Positions 1-9,587 of a stretch of 64,000 nt of DNA are shown here, one piece after another. The stretch's first letter is position 1. Every line of letters starts with the position of its first letter. The DNA comes from Massilia sp. KIM (GTDB lineage Bacteria; Pseudomonadota; Gammaproteobacteria; Burkholderiales; Burkholderiaceae_D): assembly GCF_002007115.1 (NCBI RefSeq), contig NZ_MVAD01000002.1, forward strand, positions 1,054,001 through 1,118,000, written 5' to 3'. Under the pieces are notes generated by a model. That model was not told the origin of the DNA. It did no database searches and worked only from the letters and a program-made list of their open reading frames with translations. The position numbers and the translations under genes were made by a program.

Positions 1-67
1 CATCGCTGGTGGCCGGGTCCTTGTCTGGAAATGCCGACAAATCGAAGATGATCGCCTGGGCCGCCAT
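1..67 (-). CDS. N-terminus of an unidentified protein (cut by window edge)
   Basis: Only the first 22 codons are inside the window, reading leftwards from ATG at 67 (MAAQAIIFDLSAF...). A strong Shine-Dalgarno (GGGAGGAAATC before the ATG) makes it a real start. The gene is divergent from the LysR regulator at 165, so it may be that regulator's target. The family cannot be named from so short a stretch. Confidence 0.6.
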   Translation of the reverse strand, partial: MAAQAIIFDLSAFPDKDPATSD

Positions 68-164
68 GATTTCCTCCCTCGCTGGTTTGATGACAGTTTT
101 ACTATACGGCCAAGCCGGATAAAATAAAAATCAGTTTTCTGCGAAATTCAATAAGGAATAGCTT

Positions 165-1109
165 ATGTATCCGGCCAGCTTCAAGCAGCTGCAAGCCCTG
201 GTGCAGGTGGCGCGCCACGCCAGCGTGTCGCGCGCGGCCGAGGCCATGCACGTGACCCAGCCCGCCGTGTCCCTGCACCTCAAGCTGCTGGAGGAGGCGG
301 CCGGCACGCCCCTGACCCGCAAGCAGGGCCGCAACATCCAGATGACGGCCGCGGGCGAGCTGCTGGTCGGCTACGCCGAGCGCATCCTGCGCCTGTGGGA
401 AGAGGCGGGCGACGAGATCGCGGCCTTCAAGGGCGTCACCAGCGGCAGCCTGCGCATCGGCGCCGTGATGACGGCCGAGCACCTGCTGCCGCCGATGCTG
501 GTGCGCTTCACCACCGGCCGCCCGCACGTGCGCATCCGCCTGCAGGTCGGCTCGCGCCCCGAGGTGATCGGCATGCTGAGCCGCGACGAGATCGACCTCG
601 CCATCATGGGCACGCCGCCGCGCGAGTTCCCCACCAGCGCCAGCCGCTTCGCGCGCCATCCGATGGCCTTCTTCGCCGCGCCCGGCCATCCTCTGGCGGG
701 CCGCAGCGTCGGCCTGGCGGAACTGGCCGACCACAACCTGCTGGTGCGCGAGCGCGGCTCGGGCACGCGGGCCGCGGTCGAGAAGCTCTACCTGGACGCC
801 GGCGCGCCGCTGTCCTTCGGCTCCGAGCTGTCGAGCAACGAGGCGATCAAGCAGATGACGGCGGCCGGACTGGGCGTGGGCTTCCTCTCGGTCCACGCCT
901 GCACCCTGGAGGTGCGCAACCGCCTGCTGGCGCCGCTCGCGGTGGCCGGCACGCCGGTCTCGGGCGACTGGCACGTGATGCACAAGGCCGACCACGCGAT
1001 CCCGACCGTGGCCGCCTCCTTCCACGAATTCATCGTCGAGCACGGACAGGCCGTGATCATCGAAGAACTGGAGCGGCAGCGCCGCCCCGCCCGGCGCGCG
1101 GCCAAATAG
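165..1109 (+). CDS. LysR-family transcriptional regulator, CbbR/YeiE-like
   Basis: This 314-residue protein has the LysR layout: an N-terminal winged HTH at about residues 5-65 (FKQLQALVQVARHASVSRAAEAMHVTQPAVS...) and an effector-binding domain from about residue 90. The segment DEIDLAIMGTPPREFP resembles the CbbR subgroup, whose members read it as LAIMGRPP. An AAGGA ribosome site lies just before ATG 165. It is divergent from the gene entering the window at 67, the usual LysR/target geometry. Subgroup assignment is inference; the target is unknown because the neighbour is truncated. Confidence 0.85.
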   Translation: MYPASFKQLQALVQVARHASVSRAAEAMHVTQPAVSLHLKLLEEAAGTPLTRKQGRNIQMTAAGELLVGYAERILRLWEEAGDEIAAFKGVTSGSLRIGAVMTAEHLLPPMLVRFTTGRPHVRIRLQVGSRPEVIGMLSRDEIDLAIMGTPPREFPTSASRFARHPMAFFAAPGHPLAGRSVGLAELADHNLLVRERGSGTRAAVEKLYLDAGAPLSFGSELSSNEAIKQMTAAGLGVGFLSVHACTLEVRNRLLAPLAVAGTPVSGDWHVMHKADHAIPTVAASFHEFIVEHGQAVIIEELERQRRPARRAAK

Positions 1110-1118
1110 TGCTTGAAG

Positions 1119-1138
1119 TTTCGCACATCTGTGCTAAA
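1119..1138. promoter_or_regulatory. TetR-type operator upstream of the tetR gene (site 1)
   Basis: TTTCGCACA-TC-TGTGCTAAA is an inverted repeat with a 2-base centre and one arm mismatch. It lies 8 bases before the TetR start at 1147. The same palindrome, perfect, recurs at 1821-1840 downstream of the gene, so autoregulation is likely. Confidence 0.75.
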
Positions 1139-1146
1139 GTGAGCGC

Positions 1147-1770
1147 ATGACTACCGCCGCCGCCACCGCCAAAGCCGAAGCGACCTACGCCACCATCGTC
1201 GGCGCCGCCATGGACATGGCCGCCGCCGAGGGCATCGGCAAGCTGTCGCTGGGCGAGCTGTCCAAGCGCACCGGCATCAGCAAGAGCGGGATCTTCTCGC
1301 GCGTCGGCTCGCTCGAGGCGCTGCAGAGCGCGGTGCTGGACGAATACGACCGCCGCTTCAGCGAGGAGGTCTTCCTGCCCGCGCTGCAGGCGCCCAAGGG
1401 CTTGCCGCGCCTGGTGATGCAGGTCGACCTCTGGCTCAAACGCATCGGCGTCGAGACCACCCGCGGCTCCTGCCTGTACACGGCGGGCGCCTTCGAGTTC
1501 GACGACGTGCCGGGGCCGCTGCGCGACCGGCTCGAGGCCGGCGTGGTGCGCTGGCGCGCCTCGCTGCGCAAGACCGCGCTGCAGGCCATGGAAGCGGGGC
1601 ACCTGCGGCCGGACACCGATCCCGAACAGCTGGTGTTCGAGATCTACAGCCTGGTGATCGGCGTGATGCACGACGTGCGCTTCCTGCGCGGCGACGCCAC
1701 CGCGCGCCGCGCCCAGCGCGCGTTCAACCGCCTGATTTCGACTTACAAGAGCTTCAACGACCTGGAGTAG
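1147..1770 (+). CDS. TetR/AcrR-family regulator
   Basis: The 207-residue protein carries a TetR-type HTH at about residues 10-60; the recognition region reads [18 protein letters not shown]. The helical C-terminal half includes [18 protein letters not shown], typical of ligand-binding TetR C-domains. A palindromic operator overlaps its promoter region (1119-1138), and a perfect copy sits 51 bases past its stop in front of a 36-codon membrane peptide. The peptide gene is therefore a probable co-regulated target. The ligand is unknown. Confidence 0.88.
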   Translation: MTTAAATAKAEATYATIVGAAMDMAAAEGIGKLSLGELSKRTGISKSGIFSRVGSLEALQSAVLDEYDRRFSEEVFLPALQAPKGLPRLVMQVDLWLKRIGVETTRGSCLYTAGAFEFDDVPGPLRDRLEAGVVRWRASLRKTALQAMEAGHLRPDTDPEQLVFEIYSLVIGVMHDVRFLRGDATARRAQRAFNRLISTYKSFNDLE

Positions 1771-1820
1771 CAGGGCGGCATACGGAGGCGGGCCGATGGC
1801 CTGTCATTTTTTTGAAACAA

Positions 1821-1840
1821 TTTCGCACAGGTGTGCGAAA
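1821..1840. promoter_or_regulatory. TetR-type operator upstream of the micro-ORF (site 2)
   Basis: TTTCGCACA-GG-TGTGCGAAA is a perfect 9+2+9 palindrome sharing the arm of site 1 at 1119-1138. It lies 23 bases before the start of the 36-codon gene at 1864, so the regulator at 1147 probably controls both. Confidence 0.8.
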
Positions 1841-1863
1841 GATGCATATGCGAGGAGTCCATC

Positions 1864-1974
1864 ATGTCCAACATCTGGTTGCTGTTCCTGCCCTTCGCCG
1901 GCCTGTCCGCCCTGTTCGTGCGCGGCGTGCTGCGCCTGGTGCCGAAGTCGAACGAGGACTTCACCTTCTTCTGA
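1864..1974 (+). CDS. 36-residue single-span membrane peptide, TetR-controlled
   Basis: The small frame encodes a hydrophobic helix ([19 protein letters not shown], about residues 3-21), then a basic hinge (VLRLVPKS) and an acidic/aromatic tail ending NEDFTFF. An AGGAG ribosome site at 1853-1857 is spaced 6 bases from the ATG, and a perfect TetR palindrome precedes it. These three signals argue for a real gene despite its size. It resembles small inner-membrane stress or efflux-accessory peptides only in general layout; I do not recognise the family. Confidence 0.65.
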   Translation: MSNIWLLFLPFAGLSALFVRGVLRLVPKSNEDFTFF

Positions 1975-1990
1975 AGCGCGCGCGGCCCCG

Positions 1991-2019
1991 TTGGCTGGAC
2001 GGGGCGGGCGTGCTAGACT
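1991..2019 (+). promoter_or_regulatory. Predicted sigma70 promoter of the cysS leader
   Basis: TTGGCT at 1991-1996 and TAGACT at 2014-2019 are separated by exactly 17 bases. The expected transcript start falls at about 2026, on the ATG of a 19-codon frame. Both hexamers are imperfect. Confidence 0.45.
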
Positions 2020-2025
2020 GGATCC

Positions 2026-2085
2026 ATGATCGCCGACGTCTACCACCACGACACCCGATTCGCCGCATGTCGCAGCGGGCCATAG
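2026..2085 (+). CDS. Possible 19-codon leader peptide before cysS
   Basis: The frame reads [19 protein letters not shown] and stops 47 bases before a hairpin/T-tract. With the predicted promoter, the message would begin at or next to the ATG, so it would be leaderless. One Cys codon lies near the end, as might be expected of an attenuator sensing Cys-tRNA, but it is a single codon. The function is inference; the transcript could equally be a non-coding leader or a small RNA. Confidence 0.35.
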   Translation: MIADVYHHDTRFAACRSGP

Positions 2086-2131
2086 AAGCCTGCCGCCGAC
2101 GCACACCCGCATTCCCGGTTTTTCTTCTGAT

Positions 2132-2171
2132 GGCCACAGTGAACGAGCTTCCCTGTGGCCTTTGTCTTTTT
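2132..2171 (+). terminator. Hairpin plus T-tract in the cysS leader (attenuator or terminator)
   Basis: GGCCACAG at 2132-2139 pairs perfectly with CTGTGGCC at 2153-2160, followed at once by TTTGTCTTTTT (2161-2171). This is a classical intrinsic-terminator shape. It ends only 9 bases before the cysS start, so either cysS is expressed by read-through (attenuation) or the hairpin closes a separate small transcript. Confidence 0.7.
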
Positions 2172-2180
2172 GGAGCCGCC

Positions 2181-3563
<1,383 letters not shown>

Positions 3564-3585
3564 GCGTTGCTAGCCCTGCGGAAGA

Positions 3586-4488
3586 TCAGCGATAGCCGGT
3601 GGCGTCCGGCGCCTTGCCTTGCTCGACCACCTCGAGCAGGTAGCGGAAGGCGTCGGGCTGGGATCCGTCCAGGTCGGTGAAGCCATAGATCTTCGCCAGT
3701 TCGCCGCTGGAGAGCGACTGGCCGTTCCAGCGTGCGCGCTGCGGGTCCTTTGCGAGCGCGGCAACGGCGCGCCCGACGTAGCGCGGGGTTTCCGAGATCC
3801 CGAAGTGGGGCACGGTGGCTTCGCGCCAGTTCGCCTCGCTCACGCCGAAGAGTTCGAGCATCATCTCGGAGCGCATCCAGCCCGGCGTGATGGCGAGCGC
3901 GGTGGCGCCACGCGGACCGAGGTCGTGCGCGTGGGCCCAGGCCATACGGTTGACCGCCACCTTGGCCAGGTCGTAGAAGGGATTGATGCGGTAGTGGTCG
4001 GCGTTGTAAGCGGCGGTACCGTCGGTCACCTCGACCAGCAGCCCGCCCGAGTGCTCCAGCATCAGGGGCAGGGCGTAGTGGGCCGTGATCAGGTGGGTAT
4101 CGATGGCAAGGTGCAGCAGGCGCAGGCCCTTGGCGAGGTCGTGTTCCCAGACCGGCTTGTCCCATTCCTTGAGGTGTTCGCCGCCCCAGATGTCGTTGAC
4201 CAGGATGTCGAGCCTGCCTGCTTCGCGCCGGATGCGCGCCACCAGTGTCTGCACTTGCGACGGGTCCAGATGGTCGACTTGGAGCGCGATGCCGGCCCCG
4301 CCGGCCGCATTGATGAACTCCGCGGTCTCTTCGATGGTTTCGGGGCGGCCGTACTCCGATTGCTGACAGCGGGTGCTGCGCCCCGTGACGTAGACGGTGG
4401 CCCCGGCCGCGCCCAGTTCCACGGCGATGCCGCGCCCGGCTCCTCGCGTGCCGCCGGCTACCAGTGCGATTTTTCCCTGTAAATCCAT
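3586..4488 (-). CDS. SDR-family oxidoreductase (DHRS1-like)
   Basis: This 300-residue short-chain dehydrogenase has the NAD(P)-binding GGTRGAG near residues 12-18, NDIWGG after the fourth strand (about 98-103), and Y172xxxK176 (YDLAK). Where the catalytic Ser is expected, the protein has VTDGTAAY, so Thr may replace it. The length and YGRPETIEETAEFI segment fit DHRS1-like members. It is divergent from the TetR gene at 4573 with a palindrome between them, so it is the likely repressed target. The substrate is unknown. Confidence 0.85.
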   Translation of the reverse strand: MDLQGKIALVAGGTRGAGRGIAVELGAAGATVYVTGRSTRCQQSEYGRPETIEETAEFINAAGGAGIALQVDHLDPSQVQTLVARIRREAGRLDILVNDIWGGEHLKEWDKPVWEHDLAKGLRLLHLAIDTHLITAHYALPLMLEHSGGLLVEVTDGTAAYNADHYRINPFYDLAKVAVNRMAWAHAHDLGPRGATALAITPGWMRSEMMLELFGVSEANWREATVPHFGISETPRYVGRAVAALAKDPQRARWNGQSLSSGELAKIYGFTDLDGSQPDAFRYLLEVVEQGKAPDATGYR

Positions 4489-4509
4489 CGTGCTCTCCTC
4501 GCATTATTC

Positions 4510-4529
4510 ATAAACGAACATTCGTTTAT
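4510..4529. promoter_or_regulatory. TetR operator between the SDR and tetR genes
   Basis: ATAAACGAA-CA-TTCGTTTAT is a perfect 9+2+9 inverted repeat. A further half-site ATAAACGA lies at 4539-4546. It is placed to control both the SDR gene (leftwards) and the TetR gene (rightwards). Confidence 0.75.
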
Positions 4530-4572
4530 AATTCGATTATAAACGAGGATTCACATATGGGATAATGCGTGT

Positions 4573-5118
4573 ATGTCGCGCACCAAACTGCTATCAGATG
4601 AACTTGTCCTCGACCAGGCGGTCGAGCTCATGCACCGCAACGGACCGGAGGGCCTGAGTTTCGCCAGCCTCGCCGGCGCCTGCGGCCTGTCAGGCGCGAC
4701 GCTGGTGCAGCGTTTCGGCACCAAGCTGCAACTGCGCCAGCGCGCGCTGTTGCACGCCTGGGACCAGCTCGAAGCGCGCACGGCTGCGCTCATCGGGGAA
4801 ATGACACGCAGTCCGGATGGCGCGCGCAGGCTGCTGGTCGCGCTGTCGCAGGGCTACGGCGACATCGACGCCTACGCGCAGGGCCTGCTGCTGCTGCGTG
4901 AAGACATGCGCGACCCCGCCTTGCGTGCGCGCGGCGCGGCATGGGGGGCTCGCTTGAGCGCGGAGCTCGACGCCTGCTTCCCGCGACCTGGCCTGGGCGC
5001 CCTCATGGCCGCCCAATGGCAGGGCGCGCTGCTGTGGTGGGCCTTCGACCCACGCCAGCCGGTGCAGGACTTCGTCGACGCGGCGCTGGCCGACTTCGTG
5101 GCCGCGCTGGCATCCTGA
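4573..5118 (+). CDS. TetR/AcrR-family regulator of the divergent SDR gene
   Basis: This 181-residue regulator has its HTH at about residues 10-55 (LSFASLAGACGLSGATLVQRFG) and a C-terminal helical domain with LLLLREDMRDPALR and a Trp-rich end (WQGALLWWAFDP). ATG 4573 is the first start in frame. The perfect palindrome at 4510-4529 in the shared intergenic region is the probable operator. Its ligand is unknown. Confidence 0.87.
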   Translation: MSRTKLLSDELVLDQAVELMHRNGPEGLSFASLAGACGLSGATLVQRFGTKLQLRQRALLHAWDQLEARTAALIGEMTRSPDGARRLLVALSQGYGDIDAYAQGLLLLREDMRDPALRARGAAWGARLSAELDACFPRPGLGALMAAQWQGALLWWAFDPRQPVQDFVDAALADFVAALAS

Positions 5119-5135
5119 CGACGCCGGCGCCGGGC

Positions 5136-6404
5136 TTACAGCCGCCCGAACACCACGCTGGCGTTCACGCCGCCGAAGCCGAAGCCGTTCGAGATCGCGT
5201 AGTCGGTGGCGATAGCGCGCGGCGTCGCGCCGACCAGGTCGAGGCCTTCGGCGGCCGGGTCGGGCTGCGCCAGGTTGCGCGTCGGCGGGGCGATCTGGTC
5301 GCGCAGGGCCAGCACCGTGAAGATCGCTTCGACCCCGCCGGCCGCGCCCAGCAGGTGGCCGGTGGAGGACTTGGTGGCGGAAACCGCAGGACCTTGGCCG
5401 CTGCCGAAGATCGCCCTGATCGCGGCCAGTTCGCTGGCGTCGCCCACTGGCGTGGAGGTCGCGTGGGCGTTCAGGTGACCGATCTGGGCGGGCGCGAGCC
5501 CGGCCTGGCGCAGCGCCTGTTCCATCGCGCGCCGTCCGCCGCTGCCGTCCTCGGGCGGCGAGGTCATGTGGTAGGCGTCGGCGCTGGTGCCATAGCCCAG
5601 CAGTTCCATGATCGGGGTGGCGCCGCGGCGCAGGGCGTGTTCGAGCTCCTCGATCACCAGCATGCCGGCGCCTTCGCCCATCACGAAGCCGTCGCGCGCC
5701 ACGTCGAAGGGGCGCGAGGCCTCGGTCGGGCGCTCGCCGAAGGCGGTCGACATCGCGCGCGCGGCGGCGAAGCCGCCGAAGCTGACGCGGTCGATGCAGG
5801 CCTCGGCCCCGCCGCACACGGCGACGTCGGCTTCGCCTGCGCGGATCAGGCGCGCGGCGTCGCCGATGGCCTGGACGCTGGCGGCGCAGGCGGTGACCGG
5901 CGCGCCGAGCGGGCCGCGCAGGCCGTAGCGGATCGAGATGTGGCCGGACGCCATGTTGGCCAGGAAGTTCGGCACGGTGAAGGGCGACAGGCGCTTCGGC
6001 CCGCGCGCATCGGTGGTGCGCACGGCGTCGACGATCGCGCCGAAGCCGCCCACGCCCGAGGCCACGATGGTGGCGGTGCGTTCGCGCTCCTCGTCGGTTT
6101 GGGGCTGCCAGCCCGCCTGCTGCAGGGCTTCCTGGGCCGCGGCCATGGCGAACATGACGAAGCGGTCCATCTTCTTGTGGTCCTTGGGCTCCACCGCCAG
6201 CGCCGGGTCGAAGCCCCAGGGCTGGTCCGGCGTCAATGCCGGCACCACGCCCGCGACCTTGGCCGCGATCCCTTCGGTGAGCTCTTCGGGCAGGGTGACC
6301 AGGCCGGAGTGGCCGTCCAGCAGGCGGCGCCACACCGTGTCGACGCCACAGCCCAGGGGCGAAACGATTCCCATACCGGTAACAACAATTCGTCGCGTAC
6401 TCAA
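5136..6404 (-). CDS. Beta-ketoacyl-ACP synthase II-like (FabF family)
   Basis: Condensing enzyme that extends acyl-ACP with malonyl-ACP. The thiolase-fold catalytic triad is intact: C173 (TACAASVQ), H314 (NAHATSTPVGD) and H350 (SSTGHLLGAAG). At 422 residues it is close to the E. coli FabF length. The start is TTG at 6404, supported by GGAGGAGCAGG upstream; no suitable ATG is nearby. No other fab gene lies alongside, and an AraC regulator is divergent, so this is more likely a specialised paralogue than the housekeeping fabF. The symbol is left blank for that reason. Confidence 0.9.
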   Translation of the reverse strand: MSTRRIVVTGMGIVSPLGCGVDTVWRRLLDGHSGLVTLPEELTEGIAAKVAGVVPALTPDQPWGFDPALAVEPKDHKKMDRFVMFAMAAAQEALQQAGWQPQTDEERERTATIVASGVGGFGAIVDAVRTTDARGPKRLSPFTVPNFLANMASGHISIRYGLRGPLGAPVTACAASVQAIGDAARLIRAGEADVAVCGGAEACIDRVSFGGFAAARAMSTAFGERPTEASRPFDVARDGFVMGEGAGMLVIEELEHALRRGATPIMELLGYGTSADAYHMTSPPEDGSGGRRAMEQALRQAGLAPAQIGHLNAHATSTPVGDASELAAIRAIFGSGQGPAVSATKSSTGHLLGAAGGVEAIFTVLALRDQIAPPTRNLAQPDPAAEGLDLVGATPRAIATDYAISNGFGFGGVNASVVFGRL

Positions 6405-6580
6405 AACCTGCTCCTCCGCATCAAGTGATTACCATTGGCAAAAGACGCCAGTGCGCGGCCCGTGCACCTGTCGCGTCGCGCGCAAATGAACTCGTTAGTA
6501 TAGGCGGCTGGGCGCGGCGAGCTTGTCAGATCACGCCAACGAATGTGCAGAACGCGCCATTTTGTGCCCATAATGTCGCC

Positions 6581-7612
6581 ATGATTCCCGCCTGGCACAG
6601 CACGCTCACCGTTTCCGCCCACTTCCTGCACGGGATGCTGGCCCACGTGCGCGCCCGGCGCGGCGAAGCGGTGAGCGCCCAGGTGCTCGCCAGCGCCGGC
6701 ATTCCCGCCTCGCTGCTGCGCCAGCCGGACGCGCGCCTGACGCGCCAGCAGTACGTGGCGCTGTACAAGACGGTCGCCGCCACCCTGGACGACGAGATGC
6801 TGGGGCTGTGGTCGCGTCCGATCCGTACCGGCACCCTGAAATACCTCATGCTCAGCCTGCTGGACGCGCCGACCGTGCTGGTGGCCCTGCATCGTTTCGT
6901 GCGTTTCTGGAACCTGCTGCTGGACGACTACCGCCTGCAGATCTCGGCCAGGCACGAACTGGTGCGGCTGGCGCTGCTGGCGCGCGAGCCCGGCGCCGCG
7001 GTCGCGCCGCTGGGGCATGAACTGATGATGAAGCTGGTCCACGGCATCGCATCCTGGCTGCTCGGCAGGGAGATCGGCCTGCACCGGGTGGAGTTCTGCT
7101 TTTCCAGGCCCAGGCATGCGGAGGACTACGCCTTCCTGTTTCCCGGCGAGCTGGGTTTCGACGCCGAGGCCACCGCCATCCATTTCGCCTACCAGGATTG
7201 CGCGGAGCAGTTCCGGCGCGGGAAGCACGAGCTGTGGGCCTTCCTGAAACGGGCTCCCGAAGACTGGACTTTCAGCGTCCTGCACCGCGCATCCATCGCG
7301 GCGCGCACGCGCGAGTATCTGGAGCAGCACCTGGCGCGCCCGGTGGCGATCGAGGAACTGGCCCAGGCCCTGCACATCTCGGTGCGCACCCTGAACCGCC
7401 GCTTCGCGGAGGAGGGAACCCATTTCCAGGCGGTGAAGGACGGACTGCGGCGCGACATCGCGGTCCACCGACTGACCAACTCGAACACCGGCGTGGCGGC
7501 CCTGGCCTTCGACCTCGGCTTCGCCGACGCCACCGGCTTTTGCCGCGCCTTCAAGCACTGGACCGGCAGCAGTCCCTCGGCCTACCGCAAGGGCAGCCGC
7601 CAGGGAGAATAG
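6581..7612 (+). CDS. AraC-family regulator with arabinose-binding-like N-domain
   Basis: This 343-residue protein has a C-terminal AraC double HTH at about residues 240-338 (IEELAQALHISVRTLNRRF...AALAFDLGFADATGFCRAFKHWTGSSPSAYR). Its N-terminal domain (ASLLRQPDARLTRQQYVALYK...) is of the Arabinose_bd/OruR kind. Earlier in-frame codons exist, but ATG 6581 gives the family-typical start. It is divergent from the FabF-like gene and probably regulates it; related regulators often respond to fatty acids or aromatic compounds (inference). Confidence 0.85.
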   Translation: MIPAWHSTLTVSAHFLHGMLAHVRARRGEAVSAQVLASAGIPASLLRQPDARLTRQQYVALYKTVAATLDDEMLGLWSRPIRTGTLKYLMLSLLDAPTVLVALHRFVRFWNLLLDDYRLQISARHELVRLALLAREPGAAVAPLGHELMMKLVHGIASWLLGREIGLHRVEFCFSRPRHAEDYAFLFPGELGFDAEATAIHFAYQDCAEQFRRGKHELWAFLKRAPEDWTFSVLHRASIAARTREYLEQHLARPVAIEELAQALHISVRTLNRRFAEEGTHFQAVKDGLRRDIAVHRLTNSNTGVAALAFDLGFADATGFCRAFKHWTGSSPSAYRKGSRQGE

Positions 7613-7731
7613 CGCGCCCGGGGCCGCCGCGCGCCGCGTCCCAGGTGGCGAAGGAAACGATGGCGATTGCCGCTCATGCCTGCAGGCTCATGGCGCGCCG
7701 GCGCGAGGGCAGCGCCCGGCGCGCGCGCCCT

Positions 7732-8892
7732 TCAGCCCTGCCGGAGCGCGCGCCGGCCGGGATCGTCGGCATGCCGGCAGACGCGGTTGCGACCACCGTG
7801 TTTGCCGGCATAAAGGTATTCGTCGGCCTTGCGGATGGTAGCCTGCAGTGCTTCCTGGCCGGCCCGCTCGGCCACGCCCAGGGTCAGGGTGACGCGCAGC
7901 GGCGCGCCCTCGCAGGAGAGCTCGTCGAAGGCGATGCGCTCGACCGCGCGGCGGATGCGCTCCGCCGTTTCCGCCGCCTGGTGGAGCGGGGTGGCCGACA
8001 GGATGATCAGGAATTCCTCGCCGCCCCAGCGGGCGACGTGGTCGGTGTCGCGGACGCAGCCCTGGATCACCTCGGCGACGCGGCGCAGCACCATGTCGCC
8101 GCCTTCGTGGCCGAAGCGGTCGTTGATCGACTTGAAGTGGTCGATGTCGGCCATCAGGACCGCCAGCTCGCCGCCGCGCCGGTCCGCGTCCAGCGCGCGG
8201 ATGGTGGCGTCCATGTGGCGCCGGTTGGCCAGGCCGGTCAGCGGATCGCTGCCGGCCCAGGCGCGCAGCTGGCGTTCCGAGCTCACCACGCGCTTGCGGT
8301 AGTAGATCGCCAGGTAGCTCAGCATGCCGATGATGATCGCGCTGTTGAAGTGGCGCATCAGCGCCTGGTCGAAAGGCGAGATCAGCGCCATCGGCCCGAA
8401 GGCATAGACCCAGGCGTCCAGCGCCACGTAGGCCGCCAGCACGGCGGCGGCGGGCAGCATCGCCCTGCGCGGCGAGGAGCCGAGGAAGAGGGCGGGAAAG
8501 AACAGCAGCAGGTAATAATGCGAACCGCTCTCCGGGCCGGCCAGCAGGAAGCCGAAGCCGGCATGGGTCACGGTTTCCGCGCACATCAGGCCGATCGCCA
8601 GGCGGTTGTGCCGGCGCTGCAGGCACAGCCAGGCCAGGGCATAGGCGGCAATGCTGCCGACGCTGAACAGGGCCAGCGCATCGAGGCCGGCGATGTGGAA
8701 CACGACCAGCATCAGGACGTTGACCGAGCCGGCGATGATGGCGCAGCGCTTCTGCATCTCCCAGTAGGCGCGGGCTCCACGTAGTGCGCCACGTAGTGCG
8801 CCACGTTCTGCGCCGGTCGCGCTCTGGGAAGGGAATGCGTTGTGTGCTGTGCTCATGGCTGGCCGGGGGACGTCGTTCGATGCGCTCACCAT
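7732..8892 (-). CDS. Membrane-bound diguanylate cyclase
   Basis: This 386-residue protein begins with about six hydrophobic segments (residues 48-200) and ends in a GGDEF domain. The active loop is GGEEF at 290-294, preceded by the product-inhibition motif RDTD at 281-284, so it is probably an active, feedback-controlled cyclic-di-GMP synthase. The start is uncertain: ATG 8892 and ATG 8856 (MSTAHN) both lack a good ribosome site. An in-frame repeat near residues 31-40 (GALRGALRGA) is encoded by near-identical 12-base units. The sensed signal is unknown. Confidence 0.9.
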   Translation of the reverse strand: MVSASNDVPRPAMSTAHNAFPSQSATGAERGALRGALRGARAYWEMQKRCAIIAGSVNVLMLVVFHIAGLDALALFSVGSIAAYALAWLCLQRRHNRLAIGLMCAETVTHAGFGFLLAGPESGSHYYLLLFFPALFLGSSPRRAMLPAAAVLAAYVALDAWVYAFGPMALISPFDQALMRHFNSAIIIGMLSYLAIYYRKRVVSSERQLRAWAGSDPLTGLANRRHMDATIRALDADRRGGELAVLMADIDHFKSINDRFGHEGGDMVLRRVAEVIQGCVRDTDHVARWGGEEFLIILSATPLHQAAETAERIRRAVERIAFDELSCEGAPLRVTLTLGVAERAGQEALQATIRKADEYLYAGKHGGRNRVCRHADDPGRRALRQG

Positions 8893-9013
8893 GCGCAGCG
8901 ACAGGGCAGGGAAGCCCGCTCATCATGCCACGGCAGGCCCTGCTGGAATACGGTCAATTTCCATAAAACAACACTCGATGGCGGAAAACAAGCAAATCCG
9001 CCGCCAGGACGGC

Positions 9014-9580
9014 TCAAGACCGCATGCGCGCCCGGGTTTCCTCGTCCAGCAGCGCCCGCACCCGGGCGAACAGCGGATGCGCGGCCGTGTGGCGCTGGCC
9101 GTAGTCGAGATTGAAGCCGTAGTCGAAATCGGGCGGATTGGCGCCCTGGTTGTGCTGCAGGATGGTCTCGAGCTTGTCCATGGCCTTGACCGCCCGGGCC
9201 TCCGGGGTCGCGCCGGCCTCGTATTCTTCCCATAGCGCCAGGAAGTGGGCGCGCAGTGGAGCGTCCAGCGGCGCGGTCAGGACGGCCAGGTCCTGCCGCT
9301 CCTGCGCGCTCTTGGCGGCCGGGTCCTGCTGCATGGGGGCGGGGATGTCGCCGTGGATGGCTTCGGCCAGGTCATGCACGATGCACAGCTTGAGGACCCG
9401 CAGCAGGTCGAGTCCTGCCAGGCCATCCTCGAAGGCCAGGGCCAGCAGGCACAGGCGCCAGCTGTGCTCCGCCGTGCTCTCGGGGCGGCCGTTTGACGTG
9501 TGGCCGCTCCTCAGGGTGTGCTTGAGCGCCTCGGCGGCGCGCAGGAAGGCCAGCCGGCCGGCGATGCTGTCGTCGTCCAT
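9014..9580 (-). CDS. HD-domain phosphohydrolase (YfbR/HDDC2-like)
   Basis: The 188-residue protein shows the metal-binding HD pattern: STAEHSWR (first His), then IVHDLAEAIHGDIPAP (His-Asp), with a later Asp in AVKAMDKLETILQ. This arrangement matches the YfbR/HDDC2 group of 5'-deoxynucleotidases, which act on dNMPs; the substrate here is inferred. It starts 7 bases after the stop of the upstream glutathione transferase gene, so the two are probably co-transcribed. Confidence 0.85.
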   Translation of the reverse strand: MDDDSIAGRLAFLRAAEALKHTLRSGHTSNGRPESTAEHSWRLCLLALAFEDGLAGLDLLRVLKLCIVHDLAEAIHGDIPAPMQQDPAAKSAQERQDLAVLTAPLDAPLRAHFLALWEEYEAGATPEARAVKAMDKLETILQHNQGANPPDFDYGFNLDYGQRHTAAHPLFARVRALLDEETRARMRS

Positions 9581-9587
9581 CGCCGTC

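Noticed and set aside
1975..2180. T-box riboswitch before cysS
   Set aside because: No T-box core or specifier loop is recognisable and T-boxes are rare in proteobacteria; a peptide or small-RNA leader fits better.
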